Assembly (NCBI GenBank): GCA_039594205.1
Contig: JBCNNW010000048.1
Span: forward strand, 1 to 30,779
Reading direction: 5' to 3'
Origin: Pseudescherichia sp039594205
Lineage (GTDB): Bacteria > Pseudomonadota > Gammaproteobacteria > Enterobacterales > Enterobacteriaceae
DNA: 30,779 nucleotides
In this document: positions 17,086 to 26,400 of the stretch, piece after piece
Position numbering within the stretch: the first letter of the stretch is position 1
Layout of the letters: every line of letters starts with the position of its first letter
The notes under the pieces: generated by a model
Database searches by the model: none
Told to the model about the DNA's origin: nothing
What the model saw: the letters and a program-made list of their open reading frames with translations, nothing else
Translations under genes and position numbers: made by a program

Positions 17086-18729
17086 ATGGAACTCCTTCTT
17101 CTTGTCTGGCGGCAGTACCGCTGGCCTTTTATTGCTGTCATCCTGTTAACCCTGCTCAGCGCAGCGCTGGGCATTGGGCTGATTGCCTTTATTAATGCGC
17201 GGCTCATTGAGAACGTGGACATCTCCCTGGCGGTGCTGCCGGAGTTTCTCGGCCTGCTGCTGCTGTTGATGGCGGTGACCCTTGGCTCCCAGCTGGCGCT
17301 GACCGCGCTTGGCCATCACTTTGTCTATCGCCTGCGGGGCGAGTTCATTAAGCGTATTCTCGACACGCCAGTGGAGCGCGTGGAGCAGTTAGGCAACGCC
17401 GCGCTGCTGGCCGCCCTGACCAGCGACGTGCGTAATATCACTATCGCCTTTGTGCGCCTGCCGGAGCTGGTGCAGGGGATCATCCTGACCGCCGGATCGG
17501 CGGCCTACCTGGGCTGGCTCTCTGGCAAAATGCTGTTGGTCACCGCCCTGTGGATGGCGATCACTATCTGGGGCGGTTTTGTGCTGGTATCGCGGGTCTA
17601 TAAGCATTTAGCGAGACTGCGTGAAACCGAAGACAAGCTGCACCATGACTACCAGACGGTGCTGGAGGGACGCAAAGAGCTGACCCTCAACCGCGAGCGT
17701 GCCGAAGCGATCTTTAACGACGCTTACCTCCCGGATGCCCGTGAGTATCGCCACCATATTATTCGCGCCGACACCTTCCACCTCAGCGCGGTGAACTGGT
17801 CAAATATCATGATGCTGGGGGCAATTGGACTGGTGTTCTGGATGGCTAACGGCCTTGGCTGGGCGGATACCAACGTTGCGGCGACCTTCTCCCTGACCGT
17901 GCTGTTCCTGCGCACGCCGCTGCTGTCGGCGGTGGGGGCGCTGCCGACCCTGCTCAGCGCTCAGGTGGCGTTTAACAAGCTCAAGCAGTTCTCTCTCGCG
18001 CCCTATAACCCTGCGTTCCCACGCCCGACCGCCTTTACCGGCTGGCAGACGCTGGAGTTGCGCGACGTTACCTTTACTTACCAGGAGGGCGCTTTCTCCG
18101 TTGGGCCGATTAACCTGACCCTCAAGCGCGGCGAGCTGGTGTTTCTTATCGGCGGCAACGGCAGCGGCAAGTCGACCCTGGCGATGCTGTTGACCGGTCT
18201 CTACCAGCCGGTATCGGGCACCATTCTCATCGACGGCCAGCCGCTGGCCGCCGGACGTGAAGAGGATTACCGTAAGCTCTTCTCCGCGGTATTTACTGAC
18301 GTCTGGCTGTTTGAGCAGCTGATTGGCCCGGAAGGGAAGCAGGCGGATCCGGCTATCGTCGACAGATGGTTAGCGCAGCTTAAGATGAACCACAAGCTGG
18401 AGCTGGATAACGGCAAGATCCTCAATCTGAAGCTGTCGAAAGGACAGAAGAAGCGCGTGGCCCTGCTGCTGGCGCTGGCGGAGGAGCGCGATATCATCCT
18501 GCTGGATGAGTGGGCTGCCGATCAGGATCCGCACTTCCGCCGCGAGTTTTACCAGACGATCCTGCCGCTGATGCAGGCTGAAGGGAAAACCATTTTTGCT
18601 ATTAGTCACGACGACCACTACTTTATACATGCCGATCGTCTGCTGGAGATGCGCAGCGGCGTGCTCACAGAGCTGACAGGAGAAGAACGGGCGCTCGCTT
18701 CACGCGACGCCGTTTCACGCACAGCGTAA
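17086..18729 (+). CDS. yojI: ABC exporter YojI (cyclic-peptide exporter family)
   Basis: YojI is a one-polypeptide half-transporter; the E. coli protein exports the lasso peptide microcin J25 together with TolC and gives partial immunity to it. The 547 residues equal the E. coli length. About six membrane helices occupy residues 10-300. The nucleotide-binding domain follows with Walker A GGNGSGKST (356-364), signature LSKGQ (450-454), Walker B ILLDE (471-475) and switch His508. It lies 80 bp after alkB, with its own likely promoter there, and only 16 bp before mgtE. An inverted repeat lies just upstream. Its natural substrate in this organism is unknown. Confidence 0.93.
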   Translation: MELLLLVWRQYRWPFIAVILLTLLSAALGIGLIAFINARLIENVDISLAVLPEFLGLLLLLMAVTLGSQLALTALGHHFVYRLRGEFIKRILDTPVERVEQLGNAALLAALTSDVRNITIAFVRLPELVQGIILTAGSAAYLGWLSGKMLLVTALWMAITIWGGFVLVSRVYKHLARLRETEDKLHHDYQTVLEGRKELTLNRERAEAIFNDAYLPDAREYRHHIIRADTFHLSAVNWSNIMMLGAIGLVFWMANGLGWADTNVAATFSLTVLFLRTPLLSAVGALPTLLSAQVAFNKLKQFSLAPYNPAFPRPTAFTGWQTLELRDVTFTYQEGAFSVGPINLTLKRGELVFLIGGNGSGKSTLAMLLTGLYQPVSGTILIDGQPLAAGREEDYRKLFSAVFTDVWLFEQLIGPEGKQADPAIVDRWLAQLKMNHKLELDNGKILNLKLSKGQKKRVALLLALAEERDIILLDEWAADQDPHFRREFYQTILPLMQAEGKTIFAISHDDHYFIHADRLLEMRSGVLTELTGEERALASRDAVSRTA

Positions 18730-18745
18730 GGATAAGGAGTCGTTA

Positions 18746-20182
18746 ATGTCCGCCACCCCTAAAAATAGCGCCCGCCTTCGTGACGAGGAGCGGGCGCGCC
18801 TCATCTGGCTGCTGAATACCAACAGCGCCATTACCTCTCAGATCCTTGGCAAGCTGACTCTGGTCGAGCAGTTCGACGGCAGCGCGCTAAACGATGATAT
18901 TGCTGAAGTTGGCGTGCTGGTCTCCCATCTTCCGGCCCCGGATCTGGCGGATACGCTGGAGGCGCTGCCCACCGAGGAGCGTCGGGCGCTCTGGCGTCTG
19001 GTTGACGATCTCAAGCGCGGGGACGTCCTGCTTGAGGCCACAGACAGCGTGCGCGAGGATCTGATCGAGGAGATGAGTGACAAAGCGCTGCTGGAGGCGC
19101 TGCGCGGGCTGGATATCGACGAGCAGATCTATCTGGTTAAGCGCCTGCCGCGTAACCTGACCGGACGGCTGGTGGCCTCGCTGCCGCCGGATGACCGTGC
19201 CCGCGTGCATCAGGTGATGAGCTACGAGCAGAACAGCGTGGGCGCGCTGATGGAGTTTGAGGTGATCACCGTCCGTCCGGATGTCACCCTCGAGACGGTG
19301 CAGCGCTATCTGCATCGCCTTGGCAGCATGCCGCAGAACACCGATAAGCTATTTGTCACCGATCGCGATGGGCTGCTGCTCGGCGAGCTGCCGCTGCAAA
19401 CGATTTTACTTAATGATACCCAGACGGCGGTGAGTGAGGTGATGGTGGACGATCCGGTCACCTTCTCGCCTCATGACGATGCGGAGAAGACCGCCCGCAC
19501 CTTCGAGCGTGATAACCTGGTGAGTGCGCCAGTGGTTAACCCTGAGGGAAAACTGCTGGGGCGGGTGACTATCGATGAGATTGTTAACGTGGTCTATGAG
19601 GAGAGCGATAACGACATGCGTCTGATGGGCGGTCTCAGCCCGGAGGAGGATGTCTTTGCCCCGGTCGGCAAAGCGGTCAAGAACCGCTGGGCGTGGCTGG
19701 CGATTAACCTCTGTACCGCCTTTATCGCCTCGCGGGTGATCGATGGCTTCGAGCATACCATCTCCCAGCTGGTGGCTCTGGCCTCGCTGATGCCTATCGT
19801 CGCCGGGATCGGCGGCAACACCGGCAACCAGACCATCACCATGATTGTGCGTGCGCTGGCGCTACAGAATATTCAGCCGGGGAACTACCGGTTCCTTATC
19901 TTCCGTGAGCTTGGGGTGGCGCTGATCAACGGTCTGGTGTGGGGCGGGATTATGGGCGGCGTGACCTGGTGGCTCTATGATGATATGGCCCTCGGCGGGG
20001 TGATGACCCTGGCAATGGTGCTAAACCTGCTGCTGGCCGCCACCATGGGGGTGCTAATCCCGATGATCATGGTCCGGCTGGGGCGCGACCCGGCGGTCGG
20101 CTCCAGCGTAATGATCACTGCCCTGACGGACACCGGCGGCTTCTTTATTTTTCTGGGTCTGGCGACGATTTTTCTGCTGTAG
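18746..20182 (+). CDS. mgtE: MgtE-family magnesium transporter
   Basis: MgtE proteins are homodimeric Mg2+ channels gated by cytoplasmic Mg2+ sensing. The 478 residues show the standard order: a helical N domain (about 30-165), two CBS domains (about 170-290), then a five-helix membrane domain from about residue 315. The membrane domain contains GIGGNTGNQ (354-362) and ends TDTGGFFIFLGL. Asp462 there probably corresponds to the pore Mg2+ ligand of Thermus MgtE. AAGGAG lies 6 nt before the ATG. The gene starts 16 bp after yojI and is probably cotranscribed with it. Its last 38 bp overlap the end of the convergent SulP gene. No Mg2+-sensing leader fits in the gap upstream. E. coli K-12 lacks this gene. 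Confidence 0.93.
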   Translation: MSATPKNSARLRDEERARLIWLLNTNSAITSQILGKLTLVEQFDGSALNDDIAEVGVLVSHLPAPDLADTLEALPTEERRALWRLVDDLKRGDVLLEATDSVREDLIEEMSDKALLEALRGLDIDEQIYLVKRLPRNLTGRLVASLPPDDRARVHQVMSYEQNSVGALMEFEVITVRPDVTLETVQRYLHRLGSMPQNTDKLFVTDRDGLLLGELPLQTILLNDTQTAVSEVMVDDPVTFSPHDDAEKTARTFERDNLVSAPVVNPEGKLLGRVTIDEIVNVVYEESDNDMRLMGGLSPEEDVFAPVGKAVKNRWAWLAINLCTAFIASRVIDGFEHTISQLVALASLMPIVAGIGGNTGNQTITMIVRALALQNIQPGNYRFLIFRELGVALINGLVWGGIMGGVTWWLYDDMALGGVMTLAMVLNLLLAATMGVLIPMIMVRLGRDPAVGSSVMITALTDTGGFFIFLGLATIFLL

Positions 20183-21392
20183 CGCGTTTTTTACGGCTAA
20201 AGACCGGAGGCAGGAGGAACATCAGCACCACCCCGGCGACCACGCCAATTGCCAGGTTCCCGGTGGTGACGGTGGCAATCACCGTCACCAGCATCACCAG
20301 CGTCTCGGCTACCGGGGCGCGTTTTAATTGCGCAGGCTGAATGCTGTGCCAGTTGAAGGTCTTCACCGCCACAATCACCATAATTCCGGCCAGCACCGCC
20401 ATCGGGATCTTCGCCATCACGTTGCTCAGCGCGGTCACCAGCAGCAGCAGGACCAGCCCCGCCGCGATGGTCGAAACGCGGCTCCGCCCTTTACCCATCT
20501 CCACGTTGACGATGGTCTGGCCGATCATCGCGCAGCCCGCAATCCCACCGTAAAAACCCGCCAGGATGTTAGCAATGCCAAGACCCGCGCTCTCGCGGCC
20601 CTTGTTTGACGGCGACTCGGTGAGATCGTCCACCAGCTTCGCCGTCAGCAGCGACTCCATCAGGCCGACAAAGGCGATGCTCAGCGCGCACGGCCAGATG
20701 ATGCTCAGCGTGGTCAGGTTAAATGGCACCAGCCACTGGGTCAGGCCGGGGAGGCCGCCCTGCATCGGGCCTTCGTCGCCCACCACCGGCAGGATCTGCT
20801 CGGAGAAGACGGTAAACAGGGTCAGCACCACAATCGCCACCAGCGGGGAGGGGACGCTCTTCAGCACCTTCGGCAGCCAGAGCACAATCAGGATCGTCAG
20901 GATAAACAGCCCGAGGATCAGCGGATCGCGGGTCCAGAAGTGGGGCACCTGCGCAAAGAAGATCAGGATCCCGAGGGCGTTAACAAACCCGGTCATGACG
21001 GTGTGCGGAATAAAGCGCATCAGGCGCGCCATCCCCGTCAAGCCGAAGACGATCTGAATCACCCCGGCGAGTAGGACGGCAGGCAGAATGTACTCCACGC
21101 CATGCTGATGCACCATCGGGCCGATGACCAGCGCCACGGAGCCTGCCGCAGCCGTGACCATCGCCGGGCGGCCACCGAGGAAGGACATCCCCAGACAGAG
21201 CACGACGGAGGCGATCAGGCTTACGGTTGGGTCGACGCCAGCAATCACCGAGAAGGAGATCACTTCCGGGATTAGGGCGAGGGCAGTCATTACCCCGGCA
21301 AGGGTTTCGCGCATCAGCAGCGACGGCGAGCGCAGCACCGTGGCAACGCTTCCCGCTTGTACAGGAGTTAACGCTTTTTGGGTATCAGGCAT
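20145..21392 (-). CDS. SulP-family inorganic anion transporter lacking a STAS domain
   Basis: This 415-residue polytopic membrane protein has SulP features. The N-terminus has the TALALIPEVISFSVIAGV block, typical of the first conserved helix. AMVTAAAGSVALV and GLMESLLTAKLVDDLT follow, then GGIAGCAMIGQTIVNVEMG. SulP proteins carry sulfate, bicarbonate or other anions; the substrate here cannot be told from sequence. Most relatives carry a cytoplasmic C-terminal STAS domain, but this protein stops after the membrane domain with a short basic tail. I place the start at the ATG at 21390-21392; an in-frame GTG nine bases upstream is an alternative, and neither has a clear ribosome-binding site. 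The 3' end overlaps mgtE by 38 bp. Confidence 0.88.
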   Translation of the reverse strand: MPDTQKALTPVQAGSVATVLRSPSLLMRETLAGVMTALALIPEVISFSVIAGVDPTVSLIASVVLCLGMSFLGGRPAMVTAAAGSVALVIGPMVHQHGVEYILPAVLLAGVIQIVFGLTGMARLMRFIPHTVMTGFVNALGILIFFAQVPHFWTRDPLILGLFILTILIVLWLPKVLKSVPSPLVAIVVLTLFTVFSEQILPVVGDEGPMQGGLPGLTQWLVPFNLTTLSIIWPCALSIAFVGLMESLLTAKLVDDLTESPSNKGRESAGLGIANILAGFYGGIAGCAMIGQTIVNVEMGKGRSRVSTIAAGLVLLLLVTALSNVMAKIPMAVLAGIMVIVAVKTFNWHSIQPAQLKRAPVAETLVMLVTVIATVTTGNLAIGVVAGVVLMFLLPPVFSRKKRATAEKSSPDPEK

Positions 21393-21530
21393 AGGGTTCA
21401 CTGAGTTAAAACGGACAAAAAAGTGTGCGGTATGGCAAAGCAGAGGAATAGTAGCGGCGCGGCGCAGGAGATACCAGTTTTTTTGTCATAGCCGTTATAA
21501 AAATCTAACTTTTTGTTAACATCTATCAAC

Positions 21531-21558
21531 TTGCTGTGTACTATCTCAACAATATTTA
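21531..21558 (+). promoter_or_regulatory. Candidate mqo promoter
   Basis: TTGCTG (21531-21536) and TATTTA (21553-21558) with a 16-bp spacer lie about 93 bp before the mqo start in AT-rich DNA. GTTAAC at 21515-21520 may be part of an ArcA-like site, but I cannot establish it. The assignment is tentative. Confidence 0.35.
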
Positions 21559-21650
21559 AATTCCCGGATGAGGATGGTAGGTTAGTTGTTCGGGTAATTT
21601 CACTCCAATAAATTCCAATAAAGCAGTACTAATTGTAGGGCATTAACATT

Positions 21651-23306
21651 ATGAAAAAAATGCGTGCCGTGCTCTCTTCTGTAGCTACGGGTAGTCGCGC
21701 TGCCTCACGGACAGAAAAGACAACTGCGGTGAAGAAGCGAGAAACTGATGTACTCCTCCTGGGTGGCGGCATTATGAGCGCCACGCTGGGAACCTATCTG
21801 CAGGCGCTGGAACCAACGTGGTCGATGACCATGATTGAGCGCCTGGATGAAGTCGCAAAGGAGAGCTCCGAGGGCTGGAATAACGCTGGCACCGGGCACG
21901 CTGCATTAATGGAACTGAACTACACGCCGCGGAAGGCCGATGGCAGCGTGAGCATCGACAAAGCCATCGAGATCAACGAGGCGTTTCACCTCTCCCGCCA
22001 GTTCTGGGCGCACCAGGTGAAAGTGGGCGTGCTGAACAACCCCCGCTCCTTTATCAATACCGTGCCGCACATGAGTTTTGTCTGGGGCGAAGAGAACGTC
22101 AACTTCCTGCGCGCCCGCTACGCCGCCCTGCAGCAGTGCAACCTCTTCAGCGGCATTCGCTACAGCGAAGACCATGACCAGATCAAACGCTGGGCACCGC
22201 TGGTGATGGAGGGGCGCGACGAGAAGCAGAAGATTGCTGCCACCCGCACCGAGCTGGGGACGGACGTCAACTTCGGCGAGATCGCCCGCCAGCTGGTGGC
22301 CTCTCTGCAAAAGCACGATAACTTTTCACTTAACCTGAGCACCGAGGTGCGCGCCATCAAGCGCAACGCCGATGGCCGCTGGGCGGTGACCGTTGCCGAC
22401 GTCAATCATCCCCGCAGCACGCGGACTATCATCGCAAAGTTTGTCTTTATCGGCGCGGGCGGCGCGGCGCTGAAACTCTTGCAGGAGTCCGGCATCCCGG
22501 AAGCGCGGGACTTTGCTGGTTTCCCGGTAGGCGGTCAATTCCTGGTATCGGATAACCCGGAGGTAGTGAACCGCCACCTGGCGAAGGTCTACGGCCAGGC
22601 GTCGGTCGGCGCACCGCCGATGTCTGTTCCGCATATCGATACCCGCATCCTCAACGGCAAGCGCGTGCTGCTCTTCGGACCGTTCGCTACTTTCTCGACT
22701 AAATTCCTTAAGAACGGCTCCCTGTGGGATCTGCCGCGCTCTACCACCCCGTCTAACCTGATGCCAATGGTGAAGGTAGGCCTGACCAACTTCAGCCTGG
22801 TGAAATATCTGGTAGGGCAGGTGCTACAGAACGACGATGCACGCTTTGCCGCCCTGCGAGAGTACTATCCGCAGGCGAAGAAAGAGGAGTGGCGTCTGTG
22901 GCAGGCGGGACAGCGGGTGCAGATCATCAAGCGCGATCCGCTGCTGGGTGGCGTCCTGCGCCTGGGTACCGAAGTGGTAAGCGATCGGCAGGGCACCATT
23001 GCCGCGCTGCTTGGCGCATCGCCGGGGGCCTCTACCGCCGCACCGATCATGCTGGAGCTAATGAAGAAGGTCTTTACCGCGGAGTTCGCTTCGCCCGCAT
23101 GGCAGGCGAAGCTGAAGGAGATTATCCCGAGCTTTGGCACACAGCTGAATGGCAACGTCGAAGCGACCCAGCGAGTCTTGCAGCAGACCAGCGAGGTGCT
23201 GGGCCTGTCGTATGAGCCGCAGCCGGTGGTGGATGCGGCTCCAGCGGCGAAAGCGGCACAGAAGCAGGTACAGGTTGATCTTGAGGCGGTGACGGAGCTG
23301 GCTTGA
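21651..23306 (+). CDS. mqo: Malate:quinone oxidoreductase
   Basis: Mqo is a peripheral membrane FAD enzyme that oxidises malate to oxaloacetate and passes electrons to the quinone pool. The 551 residues compare with 548 in E. coli. The FAD-binding motif LLLGGGIMSAT starts near residue 35, followed by SSEGWNNAGTGH. Later family blocks NTVPHMSFVWG, GFPVGGQFLVS, GPFATFSTKFLKNGS and LLGASPGASTAAPIM are intact. AGGG lies 10 nt before the ATG. The first 33 residues are polar and basic, whereas the E. coli N-terminus is hydrophobic and signal-like. A terminator with a GAAA loop follows. Confidence 0.97.
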   Translation: MKKMRAVLSSVATGSRAASRTEKTTAVKKRETDVLLLGGGIMSATLGTYLQALEPTWSMTMIERLDEVAKESSEGWNNAGTGHAALMELNYTPRKADGSVSIDKAIEINEAFHLSRQFWAHQVKVGVLNNPRSFINTVPHMSFVWGEENVNFLRARYAALQQCNLFSGIRYSEDHDQIKRWAPLVMEGRDEKQKIAATRTELGTDVNFGEIARQLVASLQKHDNFSLNLSTEVRAIKRNADGRWAVTVADVNHPRSTRTIIAKFVFIGAGGAALKLLQESGIPEARDFAGFPVGGQFLVSDNPEVVNRHLAKVYGQASVGAPPMSVPHIDTRILNGKRVLLFGPFATFSTKFLKNGSLWDLPRSTTPSNLMPMVKVGLTNFSLVKYLVGQVLQNDDARFAALREYYPQAKKEEWRLWQAGQRVQIIKRDPLLGGVLRLGTEVVSDRQGTIAALLGASPGASTAAPIMLELMKKVFTAEFASPAWQAKLKEIIPSFGTQLNGNVEATQRVLQQTSEVLGLSYEPQPVVDAAPAAKAAQKQVQVDLEAVTELA

Positions 23307-23334
23307 ATCTACACTAATTTCTGCTGAATAAAAG

Positions 23335-23366
23335 AACGCATTGGTCGAAAGGCTGATGCGTTTTTT
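23335..23366 (+). terminator. mqo intrinsic terminator
   Basis: A 12-bp stem, with three G-T pairs, closes a GAAA tetraloop (23347-23350). The outer arms are AACGCAT/ATGCGTT, followed by six T. It begins 28 bp after the mqo stop codon and separates mqo from the TccC-like gene. Confidence 0.88.
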
Positions 23367-23450
23367 ATTAGCATGGTGCGTATAAATATACACATCTGGC
23401 CTGGATATGTCTCCTGTATGCTTTTTATACATTATTAACAGGAGCCAGCT

Positions 23451-26400
23451 ATGAGCGATATCACCATTGCCACCGGCACGCCGGTGGTCATCGTACATGA
23501 TAACCGGGGACTGGCCGCACGCGTCCTCAACTGGAATCGTAATGATAGTACGGCCTCGCTTCATCTGCTCGTCAGCCAAATGCAGGCAGATGACGTCAGC
23601 CGAGTAACAACGCACCGCGACCCGCGTCTGTTTGCTGCCTGGGCAGCTGACAGTCTGGACCAGGCAAACCTGCGCACCACGCCCTCGCTGGCAGGCCAGC
23701 TGCTGAGGCGAGACAGTACTGACAGCGGGAAGGAGGTGATGCTGTTTGATGCAGCAGGCCGCCCGGTATGGACCCAGGACGGACGCGGCATGGTGCAGAC
23801 CGTGGCGTATGATGAGCTAGGCCGTCCCGTAAGCAGCAGCGAGCAATTGAGCGGCAGCGATGAGGTTCGCGTTAGCGGGCGTAGCGAGTATGGTGATGTC
23901 GGTCCTGCGGATGACGGCTCGCAGGGGAACAATCTGCGCGGCGTCTGTGTGGCGCATTATGACGACGGCGGAATGCTGGTAGTAAATGCGGTGGCGCTCA
24001 GCGGGTCAGTAGCAGACGTGGCACGACGGTTTCTGGTCTCAGCAGAAGCGTTACCGAACTGGCCGGAGGATGAGGCAGAGCGTGAAACATTACTGGAAGA
24101 CAATATTTACACCACAACTACAACAGCCGATGCTCGCGGGGCAATGCTGAACCAGACAAATGCGGCGAGCCATGTCCAGGGTTGGCGCTATGATGTCAGC
24201 GGTAATATATGCTACCAGAACGTAACGCCTTCAGGCAGTGAGACACAGATTCTGCTGGATAACATCACCTGGAGTGCCGCGGGGCAAGTGTTGGTGGAGT
24301 CGGCTGGGAATGGTGTTGTCACCGAATATAGCTACGACCCGAAGAACCAGTGGCTTGCCAGCATCACGACGAAGCGTACGGATAAAACCCTTCTTCAGGC
24401 ACTTAGCTACGGCTATGACTTTACCGGCAACGTCACCTCGATAAGTGACGGTACGGTAGCGGTAGGCTATTACCGCAACCAGACCACCAGCGGTGAGCGG
24501 CAGTTCACCTACGACGCCCTCTATCAGTTGCTGAGCGCCACCGGGCGCGAGAACGCAACCAATACCGGTATGCCCTACGGCAGTCTGCCGGCAGTGATGC
24601 CTCCCGACAGCAGCCAGTATATAAACTACAGCCGCAGCTACACCTGGGATGATAGCGGTAATCTGGCCACACTCACACATAGTGGCGCGAGTAATTTCAC
24701 CCGCACCATGACGACAGAAGAGATGTCGAACCGCAGCGTGCAGCAGAACGACGGTGGACCACAAACCCCGGATGAAGTCGCTGGTTGGTTCGACAGCAAC
24801 GGCAATTTGCTGACGCTGCAGGCCAGCGCCTCAGGTGCTGACGGGCTGGTCTGGGATGGTAGTAATAATTTGCAGTCGGTAACCCTGGTAAGCCGTGGTA
24901 CGGATAGCACCCAAAACGACAGGGAGGTGTACCAGTACAGCGGCAGCCAGCGGGTGCGCAAGCAAACCCGGACCCTGATAAACGGTGACACGCAGTTGTG
25001 GAGCGTAGATGAGGTGCGCTACCTGCCGGGGCTGGAGTTACGTCAAACACGTCAGGAGACAGTGTTGGAGGGGAGCGCTACGTCAGGTACGGTATCAGAA
25101 GAGCTGCATGTGCTGATCGGCCGCGCGGGACGAGCGGGTATCCGGGTGCTGCACTGGGAAAGCGGAAAACCGGACGACATTAATAATAATCAGGTGCGCT
25201 GGAGCGTGAATGACAATATCGGCTCGCTGATGCTGGAGCTGGATGATGAGGGCGGCATTATCAGCCGGGAGGAGTACTACCCCTTCGGCGGCACGGCAGT
25301 ATGGGCGGCAAGCAGCGAGGTGGAGGCAAATTACAAAACCGTGCGCTATTCCGGTAAAGAGCGGGACGCAACCGGGCTTTACTACTACGACCACCGCTAT
25401 TACGTCCCGTGGCTCTGCCGCTGGATAAGTGCCGACCCGGCCGGGGAAGTGGATGGTCTGAACCTGTTCTTGATGGTAAAAAATAACCCCGTTACGCTGA
25501 TGGATCGCAATGGCGAGTATTCAATAAAAGACATTGCAATCACTGCGATAAAAACGGCAGACAAGTATCTCACCAGAAAAACGTCGAAATTCCTTATTAA
25601 AAGAGGTGTCACCAGTGAAGGCGTTAAGCGCTGGAATCGGGCCAGAAGAACGTTGATGTTAGGGATAGCAGTGGGAGGGTTAGTGGCAGGCGTTGCCGCA
25701 AGCTTTGGTGCACCGCTGGCAGTTATTGGTGGTATTTTTGCTGCAGGTGCTGTTGCCGGTGGCGCTGTCGCCTGGTTTGCCAATAAAATTTCAGATTCTT
25801 TTGCCGGATGGATGGCAAAAAGAGCGGCGGGTAAATCGATTGCTGTGCAGACGCTTGCAGCCGCCGCAGTGGCAACGCAAAGTGCCGTCAGCCACAACGC
25901 CAGTAACATAGGGGGCGCGGTTTCGGCTACCGCCGGTATGGTCTCAGGTGCTATTGGCGCAATTGTTGATAGCACTGAAGCCGCAATGGCGGCTGCCAAC
26001 GCGGGCGGAAGTGCGGTAGGTACAATAGATACTTTGGCGGGCGGCCAGGCTCGCCTGCCAACTCAGGCGGGGGCGGCAATTGGGGGCAATATTGCTGGCT
26101 GGGTGCTAGGTACGACAGAGGGAAGCAGTGAAGTTGGTGAAGCTGCAGGTATTGGTGCATTTGCCGGAGGTAATTTTGGCCGGGAAGTCGATATCTGGAT
26201 AAGCAGACAAACCCAGTCTGTGGGCTTTAATTTTGCGCTGAATGTAGCTTTACCTTTAGTGAGTTCGAGTATCGCGAACACAGTGTCGGGATTTTGGCAG
26301 GCGGCACGGCGGGTTATTCCTCAGACACTCATGGATAAAATAGCTAACTTCCTCGCAAAACGAACGGCAGGCGGGCATGCGGAATTTGCTGGCGCTGCGC

